In this document: positions 6,833 through 16,330 of the stretch, piece by piece
How positions within the stretch are numbered: the first letter of the stretch is position 1
Layout of the letters: every line of letters starts with the position of its first letter
DNA from: an uncultured Muribaculaceae bacterium
Lineage (GTDB): Bacteria > Bacteroidota > Bacteroidia > Bacteroidales > Muribaculaceae
Assembly: GCA_910588245.1 (NCBI GenBank)
Contig: CAJUQP010000056.1
Span: 1 to 20,482 of the forward strand
Direction of reading: 5' to 3'
DNA length: 20,482 bases
The notes under the pieces: generated by a model
The model's input: only the letters and a program-made list of their open reading frames with translations
The model's database searches: none
Told to the model about the DNA's origin: nothing
Made by a program: the position numbers and the translations under genes

Positions 6833-7411
6833 ATGAAAACAAAAGCACTTAACATACTTATACTCCTTCTCATAGGAGTCGCAGCATGGCAAGGAGGCAG
6901 AATCTATGAATCCCAAAATAACCCTACGGACTATACATTTTTGGATGAAGAGGGCCTTTACCATGATTTCAATCTTTTCAACGATGGAAGAATTTTTCCC
7001 ATAAAGAGTGTCGCCGATTACAAGGGATACCAACACAGATTTGACAGTATTGCTCAGTCCACTGATTTATTTGTATTTATGGATATGGCAGGCTGTACAC
7101 CCTGCCGTGAAATGGTATTCAAACAAATGGATAGATTTCTGGACAATAATCCTGACACAAGTATTTCGATTCTTGTAAAATCAATGCGTTCTCGCGACAT
7201 GTTTGTCATGGAAAAAGAATTCAAAAATAAATACCGATTCTTTATGATAGATACCATTCCCTTCAACTCGCCGGAAAAGAATGACGAGATTCTATCTCCT
7301 GTATTCTTTCGAATTGACAAAAACATAGCCATGAACAACTGCTACATGACAGAGATATCTAATGAAAAAGGATTGACGGATTATCTTGAATCATTCAGAA
7401 ATATAAAATAG
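6833..7411 (+). CDS. membrane-anchored thioredoxin-fold oxidoreductase (CTPC)
   Basis: 192 aa. One N-terminal hydrophobic segment (about 6-20) would anchor it with the domain outside the cytoplasm. The thioredoxin-like domain has VFMDMAGCTPC with Cys88 and Cys91 as the CxxC pair, and SPVFFRID (from 155) with the expected cis-proline (Pro156) before the next strand. The size is that of a TlpA/thioredoxin-like envelope protein. It begins 13 nt after the propeller lipoprotein stops, so the two are probably cotranscribed. Two genes upstream lies an eight-cysteine secreted peptide, an obvious candidate substrate for disulfide formation, isomerisation or reduction. The CxxC distinguishes it from the cysteine-less relative at 3465-3941. 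Redox direction cannot be told from sequence. Confidence 0.8.
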   Translation: MKTKALNILILLLIGVAAWQGGRIYESQNNPTDYTFLDEEGLYHDFNLFNDGRIFPIKSVADYKGYQHRFDSIAQSTDLFVFMDMAGCTPCREMVFKQMDRFLDNNPDTSISILVKSMRSRDMFVMEKEFKNKYRFFMIDTIPFNSPEKNDEILSPVFFRIDKNIAMNNCYMTEISNEKGLTDYLESFRNIK

Positions 7412-7421
7412 TTACGCATTC

Positions 7422-7452
7422 CACTGACAAGGTGGCAAAGCGTTTGTCAGTG
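7422..7452. terminator. hairpin between convergent genes
   Basis: CACTGACAA (7422-7430) pairs perfectly with TTGTCAGTG (7444-7452) around a 13-nt loop. It lies between the plus-strand thioredoxin-fold gene and the minus-strand ClC gene and overlaps the ClC stop codon (7447-7449). There is no clear T-run, so it is at best a weak or factor-assisted terminator serving both genes. Confidence 0.45.
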
Positions 7453-8832
7453 CGGATGTATCGGAGCCGCGCTACGCTGGGAAGTGATCCTGGAAAAAGC
7501 CGTGACAATGATGAAAGACACCCCGGCTGTCAGCATGAAGCCCAGTAGAAAGCCGTAGCTGTCTGAACTCTCCGCGGCAATGAATATCGACATCAACGGA
7601 GCGCCTACAGTCCCGGCCATAACCCCCGCCATGCCCATCAGAGCGAACGATCCCACCGGAAGCGACATGCCGAACGCGAGGTTGATGACCGTGGCGAAAA
7701 GAAATCCGGCAAGACTTCCCGCAAACAATGTCGGAGCGAATTCCCCTGCCACTCCCCCTCCGCAGTTGGCTCCTGCAACCGCCATACCCTTCAGAAGAAG
7801 TATGGCTGTAAGTATACCTATAGTCCACCAAATATTACCAATGTCATGATAAAAAGGACTGCACGTGAAGAGCGACCTGTCGATATTGTTTATCATCTCC
7901 TTCATCACTCCATAGCCCTCTCCGAACATTGCCGGAAAGAAAAAGATCATCACCGCCATGCATAATCCGGAAGATACGCATTTCACCCATACGTTGCCGA
8001 CGCGGCCCAGCCGACGCGCCACATAGTTGCGCGTATGATTGTAATAAATCGAGTAAATGCCGCAGAACACTCCCAAGAGCAGAAACCACAGGAGATGATG
8101 CGAATCAAACGGTATAAGGGCTGTGAAATTTACATCCCAAGTGAATCCGCTTATCACGTAAGAAGTGGCAAACGAACAAAGGCAAGCCACGATAAGACAC
8201 ATCACGGCCACCGTGGTCATCTGCATCTTGAGGACTTCAAGGGTGAATAACATTCCTCCGACAGGAGCCTTGAAAATTCCGGCTATACCTGCACCGGCGC
8301 CACACCCCACAAGGATGCGCATGCCGTCGGGGGAGATGCCCAGCCATCGCGCCACACAGCTTCCTATGGCGCCTCCGGAATAGGCACTCGGCCCCTCCCC
8401 TCCGGCTGAACCTCCGAATCCGACAGTGAGCCAGCACGCTATCATGGGATTCCATATAAGGCTTTTCTTGAAATAATAATTGTCGGCGGCCATACGCTTC
8501 TTAAGAAGTTCGGTGCCATGCGCCAGATTCTGCCCTACCATTTTCTGAAACAGCACTGCAAGCACCACTCCGAGTAATGGATAGATCATGAAACGCCAGT
8601 TTCCCCCATCCGGATTCACAGCATGCGACACAAGCATCCCCACCCAGGCTATCACCCATTTGAGCATGGAGGTAGATATGCCTGCGAGTATGCCTACGAA
8701 GACAGCACCTACCGCTATCCGTCCACCTTCCGGCAAAAAGGAAAGCGTGTGTGCAGCCCCTCTCTCGATATCCGACGTGAGTCGTTGAGAAAGAGAAGGT
8801 CTGGAATCTGCTGTGTGGCGTATATCGTCCAT
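7447..8832 (-). CDS. ClC-family chloride channel or H+/Cl- antiporter
   Basis: 461 aa polytopic inner-membrane protein moving chloride or a similar anion. Family signatures are in order: GSAGGEGP at 141-148, corresponding to the GxEGP filter segment, with Glu146 at the position of the gating glutamate; GIAGIFKAPVGG at 182-193; and GGGVAGEFAPTLFAG at 358-372, corresponding to GxFxP. The C-terminus ends after the membrane domain with no CBS pair, as in short bacterial ClCs. The gating glutamate is present; the proton-side glutamate cannot be assigned with confidence by eye. It follows sprA on the same strand with a 112-nt gap containing a hairpin, so it may have its own promoter. Exact ion and mode (channel or exchanger) are unresolved. 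Confidence 0.92.
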   Translation of the reverse strand: MDDIRHTADSRPSLSQRLTSDIERGAAHTLSFLPEGGRIAVGAVFVGILAGISTSMLKWVIAWVGMLVSHAVNPDGGNWRFMIYPLLGVVLAVLFQKMVGQNLAHGTELLKKRMAADNYYFKKSLIWNPMIACWLTVGFGGSAGGEGPSAYSGGAIGSCVARWLGISPDGMRILVGCGAGAGIAGIFKAPVGGMLFTLEVLKMQMTTVAVMCLIVACLCSFATSYVISGFTWDVNFTALIPFDSHHLLWFLLLGVFCGIYSIYYNHTRNYVARRLGRVGNVWVKCVSSGLCMAVMIFFFPAMFGEGYGVMKEMINNIDRSLFTCSPFYHDIGNIWWTIGILTAILLLKGMAVAGANCGGGVAGEFAPTLFAGSLAGFLFATVINLAFGMSLPVGSFALMGMAGVMAGTVGAPLMSIFIAAESSDSYGFLLGFMLTAGVSFIIVTAFSRITSQRSAAPIHPH

Positions 8833-8848
8833 ATGGATAGTAAATCAC

Positions 8849-8874
8849 AGACAGGCCATGACATGAGGCCGTCT
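8849..8874. terminator. weak hairpin between sprA and the ClC gene
   Basis: AGAC-a-GGCC (8849-8857) pairs with GGCC-GTCT (8867-8874) around a 9-nt loop with one bulged base. It sits in the gap between the end of sprA and the start of ClC (both minus strand). No T-run follows on the minus strand, so it may be an RNA-processing or partial-termination structure. Confidence 0.3.
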
Positions 8875-8944
8875 ATATTACATTAACATCTCCCCATGTG
8901 GTTTTGCTTATAAACTAATTTAAAAAACGGCCGCAATTACTAAT

Positions 8945-11900
8945 TCACCTTGCAAGCGATATATTGAAAGCTATCCCATAATTGGAATTGGATGTCGGGA
9001 AAGATGAATTTGAGACAAGTGGCGTGTTGACCTGATGATCAAAAAAAGCTGATACCGTCACTTTCCGGCTCATCTGGTAACTGGCCATGAAGTTGACGGA
9101 GAAAGTGCGCGTTCCGTTTGTGGGCTGGGTGTATGCCGTCTCTATTCTCCTTATCAGCGACTGATTATTGCCCAGGGCGATGTCAAGGTTCATCGAAAGG
9201 TCGTTGCTATCACCGTCCTTGCTCTTGCGCCATCGCAGAATGCTGTTGAAATCGGCAATCTTCCATCCGGCACCTATTGATAGTTGTCGGCTTGATGTCT
9301 CTACAATCTGTCCGGCAGCCGAGTTGAGATTGATTGTGCGTGCGTCGCGATATTCGGCATTCACGCTTATGTCGTTGCGGAATGTCATGTTAACGCCTAT
9401 CAGAGGCGCGAACTTCTCCGTGATTGCAACTGAAGATATACTGTAGGGGGAGGAAGGAACCGGCTGTCCGGAGAGTTCATCGAGCATGAAACCCATCTCC
9501 CCTCTCACTCCAAGCCAGTCGAGATGGCTTGAGTAGCTCCCGACAGAGTAGGTGCACTGATATGCATGCGAGAGCGTGAAGGCCTTGAAAACCTTCGCCA
9601 TACCCCCGACCTGGAGAAGTCCGTCGTAGGAAACGCGCCAGTTCGGACGCATGGAGCCGAGACCGGGGAAATGGTCGAGCGTCACCTTATGCGGATCATA
9701 TCCGCTATAGGCTGCGATAAATGCCGGAATAAGCACGTCAGGACTTGTGGGACTTACTCCTCCCACAGCAGGATTGTAAGGCGTGCCCTGCAATGGCGAG
9801 TTTTCAAGAAATCCTCCCGCAGGATAGTTCATGGAACTATACTCCCGTTCGAGACGCTCCGCCACAACTGGTATGTTGGCAAGGAATTTCGAGAACGTCT
9901 CAGAATGGTAGCCGTCGGCCGCCTTCGATCCACGAAGTGCGCTCGCAAGCGCCACATGAGTGCGCGTATACGATCCGCTCATCGATGTCGGCATTCCCGG
10001 AAACATGAATTGTATCTGCTTCGTGCGGTTGTCTGTGAGGTTGCTCGTAAGCATTATCTTCAGGCCTCTGGCCGGCTCGAGGGTAAGTTCGAAATTAAAC
10101 TCCTTTCCTTTGTTCCATATGGCAGGCGACGTCATCTCATCGGAGGTCAGCAACCATCCGCGGTCGAATGCCTTATTTATAAAACTCTCATCGTAGAAAC
10201 CGAAAGCGAAGTCCAGGCCCGGAGCCATCGGCCCGTATTTGTTGCTCTGTCCGAACACATCGCCCACATTCGGCGAGAACTGCGGAAGACTGAGCGAATG
10301 CGATCCCCTCCATCGGAAAGCAAGGCTGCGCGGCATCATAAGGAATCTGACGGCATACTCCCCTGCCTCAGAGAGGAATGAACGCCGGGGTTCCTTTCTG
10401 TCTTCTGCTATTGTGAGGCGGATCATGCCGGATCCACGGGTCAGTATCTCAAGTGAGTTGTCATCGACAAGCCGGGTCTCCACTTTGAATGGCTTACCAT
10501 CTTTAATGGCAGTGACCTTTAACTTGCGGGTATTGAGATTATGCCTTACGATGGATGAAGAGTCCGGCAGGAGAGTCACGGCCCTCTCCATCTTTCTTAT
10601 CCTCGGACGCCGCGACGCCGCACGCGCGTTCTGCAGTCCCCGCGACTGAGTCTTCCCGAAACGACGGTTGATCTTCTGCAGATATGACGATTTGTTGAAA
10701 AGAGTCTCGAAATTCAGACGTGCGTCAGCGTTCCATATCGACTGGTTCTGGATGGTGTTGCCCATATATAGATCATCGACCGTAGCTCCTTTGTCCCATC
10801 GGTAGGTGGAGGTGTAGCTCACTGATCCACTGAGATAGTCCACCGCCGGGATCTTGCTGAATGGTGCCCGGTAAACTCCGGTGAAAGTCTGATTGTAGTT
10901 CCAAGGCGTTCCAAGTCCCTTTATCGACGACCAGACAGTGTCTCTCCAGTCGCGATATTTGTCAGGAAACAGCCTTTTGTTGACTGCGCCTACAGTCTCT
11001 TCTATCCTGGCGGTAGTATTGCTCGCATACGACAGGCTCAGCGACTGGAGAAGATTCCAGGTGATGCTGAGCTGGCGGTCCCACCAGAAATTCTTGCTCA
11101 CTTGCACAGGAAGCTGGAAGTCGACATCAACCTGACTTCTTGTCTGCTCCTCATAGTAATACCTTGTGATATTGGTGAAGAAAGAGATGTTGTTAGGAAG
11201 CCAGTTAATCCCCCAGTCTCTGAAAAACTTCGCGGTCTTTCCCTTCCCTTTCAGGAAACTGAACGGCCTCAACGGCCTGACATAAGGACTGTAGGAATAC
11301 TGGAGCGATCCGCGGTAGTCGTTGGTGTGCTGATATTCCGTGTTAGGATCAATGAACCGCTGTTTGTTGAAGGAGAACGAAAGTTGGAAATTGGCAGGGT
11401 CCCATGGCATGGGGTTCTTGCTTCTGACGTTGAACTTCATGCTCGATATTGAGAAACTTTCCACGACACGACGTGTCAAGGCATAGTTTTTGATCGAATC
11501 TTTCTCCTGCCGTGTCGTTGCCGCGTCGAGAGCGTCTTTGAGCAGAATATCCTGATCGAGGGGATTGTATTTGGGTGTAGTCTTCTCTGTGGAGCGGCTG
11601 TAATAGACCGGGGCAGTGAGTTTCGCAGCTTTCGGAAACACCTTGCCGACATCCCCTTGAACCGCAAAGTCATATTGCTCATATTCATCAAGCCGACGTT
11701 GAGACAGTCCCTGATCAACGCTGCCGAACCCTGCCGTCTCCTTATGCATGGCGAAGTTGAGCATGGCGATGTCGCTCATGGCAAGGTTGGCGTTCACTTT
11801 AGCCGCCCATCCACCGGATTCGTTGAAATCTGTCACACGCAGCTCATTGACCCACACCGTACCATCTTTCATAGTGTTCGCCCGGTTGCGAACCCCGATA

Positions 11901-14900
11901 AGCATCACCCTGACGTCGCCAAGGCTCGGATTGCCGAGCACCGCTACCGTGTTGCGGTCGTTCGACGGATCACGGCGTGAATAAAGGTTATTGTAGCCCA
12001 CCCCCTCTGCCCCGGCGCTCCGTTCGCGATTGCGCTCGGTCTTGAGCGAGGTGAAGACATCGAGCGGAACATTGAGCATGTTGGAGAGCGGCCACACGGC
12101 CTCCCGGTCGGAAGTGCTCAGATAGTTATAGACCCCGGGAGGCGTGAGCTCAAGAGGAATCTCATATTCATAATAGTTGTTTTTCACATCTGAACCAAGC
12201 CGTATGAAGAGGCAGAGATCGCCGTCTCTGAGATTTGTAGGATCATCGATAAGGGCCTCCGCATGCACCCACATCTGCAGGCGCCGATACTGCCGGAGGT
12301 CAAGCTGTGTGTTCTTGTAAGCCCCGCGGGAGGCGCCGGGGCGCAGGTCGGTCACCTTCATGCTCAACGATTGTTCATTGAGTTGCGTGGCTTGCATCTG
12401 CGACGGATCCTGGATGCGCGACACATCAGGGGGGAGCACATAGTTCACAGGTTTGCGTCCGTAGTTCTCCTCAATATTGACGATCGACATGTCGAGCTCC
12501 CCCTCCGCCGGTGAGTCGTCGCGGTCGTCGAGGCTGAGGGCATAATCCCGCCATTCCCCCCTCACGAGCTCAAGCGAGGCGAAACGAAGATGGGTCACCT
12601 CCTTGAAACCCGTCATGAACATCCTCATGAACCTTATCGTGGAGAAATCGCGGATCGAACCCACCACTTTGTCAGGCTGCGAAAGAGGTATCTTGAACTG
12701 ATACCATACTGTCGTGGCATTCCCCTCGCGGGTCGGCACCACGGTCTCGCGTCTGTCTGTTACATAGTTGCGCCCCACCTGGAGATCCTCGGGGCGGATA
12801 GACACCCTATACTGGAAATATCGCTCATATTCATTGAGTGTGTTGTCCTGGTTTATATCCTCCACATCAGGCACGCTCCTCGAAGACTGATACATGCGGT
12901 TGTCGCTCTGGTCGGGAGAGAGGGAGTTTCCCTCAACTCCGTTATAATGCTTGTAGCGGTCAAGAATGGATGTGTGGTGGGCGTCATACCAGTCACTGCG
13001 GTAAAAATGGTAGTTGTCGCCGGCCGGATCGTTCATTGCCGAGAAAGGGTCTTCCTCCATCTCCGCTATGGTCTGCGCGGGAAGTTTCGAGCGGAGACGG
13101 TCAAGATATCCGGCATATGAATGGAAGGCATATTCGTCGTTGTTGGGAAGTCCGTCGAGTCCTACATCCTGACGCGGACGGGCATCCTCAGCGTTCTCGA
13201 ATGCATAGGTTAGTGAGTTTTGGGTCGACACGCGCCCCCAGTTCGTCTCCTTGATGAAGCGGTTGTCACCGTCAATCGGTATGCCGTTCTCGTAGCTCTT
13301 CATCCCGTCTTTGAGTATATCCTCGCTTATCTCCCCGAAATTGAAATAGAGATCGCCCCCCTCTGTATTGTGATTGTCTGGATCGAGGAATGGGTCGAGC
13401 ATCCAGAACTCTATGTATTCCACGTTTGAACTCTCAAAATCAGTATTGTCGAGTTTCCTCATGATCCCACCCCATCTTTTCTCAGGCGACATCAGTCTGC
13501 CTTGTTCGTCGATGTTCTCGGCGTCAAGGTTGTATGGGCCGCGCTCCTTGGGATAGAACGAAAGGTTGAGCGTCTGCACATAGTTCGATTCTCCATAGGT
13601 CATGTCGCGACCGGGATAAATCTCCCTCAGAAGCACCTCCCTGACGTAGGGATTGGAGAGTTGCTTGAGATCGTTGCGGAGATAGCCGGGCAAAAGAGAG
13701 GAATTCTTCTGGGTCCACATCCTGTCGATATAATTCCAGGCCAGCAGGGCACGGTTCTTGCCATAATCCACGTTGTCGGAAAGCGCGGCCTCCGGGAAAA
13801 GGGCGTCGCCCGACGGATCGTAAGGCGTAGAGGCAAGAGTCCATGAATAGGGATTACGCAGGTCTATTCCGGTCTGCGTGCTTTCGAAATCGTCGATATA
13901 TGATGATCCCTTGGCCGAGCCGCTCTTCTGGCCATGTGGCACAAGCTGGGCGAACTCAGCGTTTAGCCGGAATGCCGAAGGAGCTGTGGCATCGATGGTA
14001 GGAACTTTGTTGAGGAGGTTGGTGAGCCACATGAATTCCTTATTGTAGTTCAGGTTAAGACCCCACATGGTGTTGTTGATCACCTCCTCGCCGATATTGA
14101 CCTTCTCCGTCAGTGCCTTTTCAGAGAAATTGAGGATAGTGCCACCGAAAGTCAGGTCGCGGTTTAACCTATACTGGGCGTCGAGGCCGAGAAGAGTCTT
14201 GCGCTGCATGCTGAAGAGCGACTGGTTCTCGAGCGTCACGTTCACGTTAATACCTGAGTCGATGATACTTTGGTTTGTGATAGTCACTATACCCATACTG
14301 TAATCCACGGTATAGTCGCTGTTCTCGGTCAGCACGACTCCGCCGGCCGTGACCACTACCGAGCCTCTCGGCACATTCATGGCATTGAGCCGGATAGTGG
14401 CGCCTCCGGCTGCCTGATATTCGCCCGACAACGAAAACTTGTTTTTGTCGGCGAACTGCCGCGCCACTGTCAGGGTTGAGTCATAGAGTTCCTTATACAC
14501 ATATTCCGAGGCGATAGCCTGATTGCCTATGGCACGCTCCAGATGTGCACCGAAAGGCTCCGCCACAGGGAATATGACCTTTCCGGTGGCCGATTGCACC
14601 GTATATCCCTCCACGAAATCGAAGAATCCGTCGGGATTAGATTCCTGGTTGGAGTCTATCCTGTCGAGGTTCATCACCTGCAACAGCGGCTTGTTGGCGA
14701 TGGTGCCCACAGGAAGATAGTTTATCTCCATTCCTGTCGTGTCGCTCAGATACTTTATGTTGAGCTTGAAATTCTTCTTCTGGAGCTGGTAGGCACCGAG
14801 CGAATAGACGTTCTTCATCATCAGTCGCCACATCGGTAGCGCCGGAGAGACAGTCGTGCCTTTAAGCAGTTTCAGATAGAGGCTCTGATCGGTGGTGGAT

Positions 14901-16330
14901 ATATCGGCGGAAAACTCCCCGACCTGATACACCTTTCCCTGATAAGTGTATTCATAGGCCACGGCGAGTGTCTCATCGCTGTCGAGCGCCGAACGCAGCG
15001 ATATGTATCCCAAGGTCGGATTGAGGGTATACTCGCTCTGAGAGAGGAGCCGCGCGCTCTCAACCTTCTCAAAATCCTTACCTCCGGTTATGCCGTAGGC
15101 GGAAAGAGGTTCGAGCACCTGCGTCACCATGTTGATATCGCGCGCGCCCGGATAGTCCGTTTTTATCACTTCGAGGAGATTGTTGCTCTGGTTCGACGGA
15201 TTGTCGTAGGCCGAGTTAGGGCGCCAGTAATCGTTGGCGAGCCGGCTGTTCTCACCAAGATCCATGAAGCCAACGAAGTTGCGGCTCTCATTGTAGTTGC
15301 TGTTCTTGTTTGTGACCCACACCTCTATCCTCGTTATCGTAATGCCGGAAGAGACGTGGGGGAGCTTCGCCGCGAAACGGTCGTAGTTCTCGTAGAAATA
15401 CTGGGAAAGGAAGAAATGGCGGTTGGCGTCGTAGTCGTCGGCCTTTATCGAGAACCGTGTGGTCTGCACTCCACCTTGGGTGTTCACAGTGCGCGACTCG
15501 CTGTTCTGCTGACTGAGGAGGCCTGTCAGTGTCAGCTTGCCGAACTGCAACTTCGATTTTATACCGAACAACGCCGTGCCACCCCTGATAAGGCTTGACC
15601 CGGTGGTCATGCTGACGTTGCCGGCCTCGATGCTCTTGATTATATCGTCTTCCTTCCCCTCATAATTCAACTTGAGGTTCTTGGAATCGAAATCGAAAGT
15701 CGCGTCAGTGTTATACGACATATTGAACTTCAGCCTGTCGCCGACAGTAGCGCCGATATTGGCCTGGATCTTCTGGTCGAAGCTGAAGAAGGTCTTGCGC
15801 CGCGAACGCATCGGCAGCGCCGGGTTGTCGGTCTTGTTGCTCTTGATTCCCATGGAGAGCTGTATGCTTCCGCGTGTGGTAAGCCTTACTCCCCCGGGGC
15901 CGAATATCTTTTCAAGCGGGCCTGTGGCGAAATTCATGTCGAGCACATTGAATGGCGCCTTCTCCTTCTCTGTCACCGCCAAAGCGTTTTTCCGCCGGAA
16001 ATAATCAGCCATCTCATTGCGCGTGGCCATACGGGAATATTCCTCAGCCGACATCACGTAAGGCACGAGAAGATCCTTGTCGCCGAGCTTCGTATGGATG
16101 TAATACATCGATGTGGAAGGATCATATACGATCTCGGTCGTGATATTGGAGGGGAGTTTGCCGTAGTCGGTCAGCCCTTTTCTTGAATAGTCTGTAATAC
16201 CGGTCGGCGGAGGGGGCTGGATCTCGGTGCGACGGTATTGGGCTTGCGACACGACACATGCCGCCAGCGCAACGAGCGCCGGTGGAAGCAGTCTTGCGAT
16301 GAGTCGCGATGTCGCACCCTTAAGAGACAT
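8945..16330 (-). CDS. sprA: SprA/Sov, outer-membrane translocon of the type 9 secretion system
   Basis: 2461 aa, close to the length of Flavobacterium SprA and Porphyromonas Sov. SprA forms a giant single-chain outer-membrane barrel through which T9SS cargo leaves the cell. The N-terminus has a signal peptide (probable cut after SQA, residue 30). The first SprA-type domain is visible at about 129-255 (LDMNFATGPLEKIFGPGGV, then VGDRLKFNMSYNTDATFDFD). The motif NPDGFFDFVEGYTV appears further on, and long stretches alternate polar and hydrophobic residues as in beta strands. The C-terminus, GIAFNISLAR, is strand-like and carries no T9SS sorting domain, as expected for the pore itself. The ATG overlaps the ruvA stop by one base (TGATG), giving translational coupling; ruvA-sprA order is known in other Bacteroidota. 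ALAAC at 21-25 also resembles a lipobox. The reading frame is intact throughout. Confidence 0.97.
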   Translation of the reverse strand: MSLKGATSRLIARLLPPALVALAACVVSQAQYRRTEIQPPPPTGITDYSRKGLTDYGKLPSNITTEIVYDPSTSMYYIHTKLGDKDLLVPYVMSAEEYSRMATRNEMADYFRRKNALAVTEKEKAPFNVLDMNFATGPLEKIFGPGGVRLTTRGSIQLSMGIKSNKTDNPALPMRSRRKTFFSFDQKIQANIGATVGDRLKFNMSYNTDATFDFDSKNLKLNYEGKEDDIIKSIEAGNVSMTTGSSLIRGGTALFGIKSKLQFGKLTLTGLLSQQNSESRTVNTQGGVQTTRFSIKADDYDANRHFFLSQYFYENYDRFAAKLPHVSSGITITRIEVWVTNKNSNYNESRNFVGFMDLGENSRLANDYWRPNSAYDNPSNQSNNLLEVIKTDYPGARDINMVTQVLEPLSAYGITGGKDFEKVESARLLSQSEYTLNPTLGYISLRSALDSDETLAVAYEYTYQGKVYQVGEFSADISTTDQSLYLKLLKGTTVSPALPMWRLMMKNVYSLGAYQLQKKNFKLNIKYLSDTTGMEINYLPVGTIANKPLLQVMNLDRIDSNQESNPDGFFDFVEGYTVQSATGKVIFPVAEPFGAHLERAIGNQAIASEYVYKELYDSTLTVARQFADKNKFSLSGEYQAAGGATIRLNAMNVPRGSVVVTAGGVVLTENSDYTVDYSMGIVTITNQSIIDSGINVNVTLENQSLFSMQRKTLLGLDAQYRLNRDLTFGGTILNFSEKALTEKVNIGEEVINNTMWGLNLNYNKEFMWLTNLLNKVPTIDATAPSAFRLNAEFAQLVPHGQKSGSAKGSSYIDDFESTQTGIDLRNPYSWTLASTPYDPSGDALFPEAALSDNVDYGKNRALLAWNYIDRMWTQKNSSLLPGYLRNDLKQLSNPYVREVLLREIYPGRDMTYGESNYVQTLNLSFYPKERGPYNLDAENIDEQGRLMSPEKRWGGIMRKLDNTDFESSNVEYIEFWMLDPFLDPDNHNTEGGDLYFNFGEISEDILKDGMKSYENGIPIDGDNRFIKETNWGRVSTQNSLTYAFENAEDARPRQDVGLDGLPNNDEYAFHSYAGYLDRLRSKLPAQTIAEMEEDPFSAMNDPAGDNYHFYRSDWYDAHHTSILDRYKHYNGVEGNSLSPDQSDNRMYQSSRSVPDVEDINQDNTLNEYERYFQYRVSIRPEDLQVGRNYVTDRRETVVPTREGNATTVWYQFKIPLSQPDKVVGSIRDFSTIRFMRMFMTGFKEVTHLRFASLELVRGEWRDYALSLDDRDDSPAEGELDMSIVNIEENYGRKPVNYVLPPDVSRIQDPSQMQATQLNEQSLSMKVTDLRPGASRGAYKNTQLDLRQYRRLQMWVHAEALIDDPTNLRDGDLCLFIRLGSDVKNNYYEYEIPLELTPPGVYNYLSTSDREAVWPLSNMLNVPLDVFTSLKTERNRERSAGAEGVGYNNLYSRRDPSNDRNTVAVLGNPSLGDVRVMLIGVRNRANTMKDGTVWVNELRVTDFNESGGWAAKVNANLAMSDIAMLNFAMHKETAGFGSVDQGLSQRRLDEYEQYDFAVQGDVGKVFPKAAKLTAPVYYSRSTEKTTPKYNPLDQDILLKDALDAATTRQEKDSIKNYALTRRVVESFSISSMKFNVRSKNPMPWDPANFQLSFSFNKQRFIDPNTEYQHTNDYRGSLQYSYSPYVRPLRPFSFLKGKGKTAKFFRDWGINWLPNNISFFTNITRYYYEEQTRSQVDVDFQLPVQVSKNFWWDRQLSITWNLLQSLSLSYASNTTARIEETVGAVNKRLFPDKYRDWRDTVWSSIKGLGTPWNYNQTFTGVYRAPFSKIPAVDYLSGSVSYTSTYRWDKGATVDDLYMGNTIQNQSIWNADARLNFETLFNKSSYLQKINRRFGKTQSRGLQNARAASRRPRIRKMERAVTLLPDSSSIVRHNLNTRKLKVTAIKDGKPFKVETRLVDDNSLEILTRGSGMIRLTIAEDRKEPRRSFLSEAGEYAVRFLMMPRSLAFRWRGSHSLSLPQFSPNVGDVFGQSNKYGPMAPGLDFAFGFYDESFINKAFDRGWLLTSDEMTSPAIWNKGKEFNFELTLEPARGLKIMLTSNLTDNRTKQIQFMFPGMPTSMSGSYTRTHVALASALRGSKAADGYHSETFSKFLANIPVVAERLEREYSSMNYPAGGFLENSPLQGTPYNPAVGGVSPTSPDVLIPAFIAAYSGYDPHKVTLDHFPGLGSMRPNWRVSYDGLLQVGGMAKVFKAFTLSHAYQCTYSVGSYSSHLDWLGVRGEMGFMLDELSGQPVPSSPYSISSVAITEKFAPLIGVNMTFRNDISVNAEYRDARTINLNSAAGQIVETSSRQLSIGAGWKIADFNSILRWRKSKDGDSNDLSMNLDIALGNNQSLIRRIETAYTQPTNGTRTFSVNFMASYQMSRKVTVSAFFDHQVNTPLVSNSSFPTSNSNYGIAFNISLAR

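Noticed and set aside
9566..10381. 271-codon plus-strand frame inside sprA
   Set aside because: Antisense to SprA, Arg/His/Ser-rich, no recognisable domain; typical of shadow frames in GC-rich genes.
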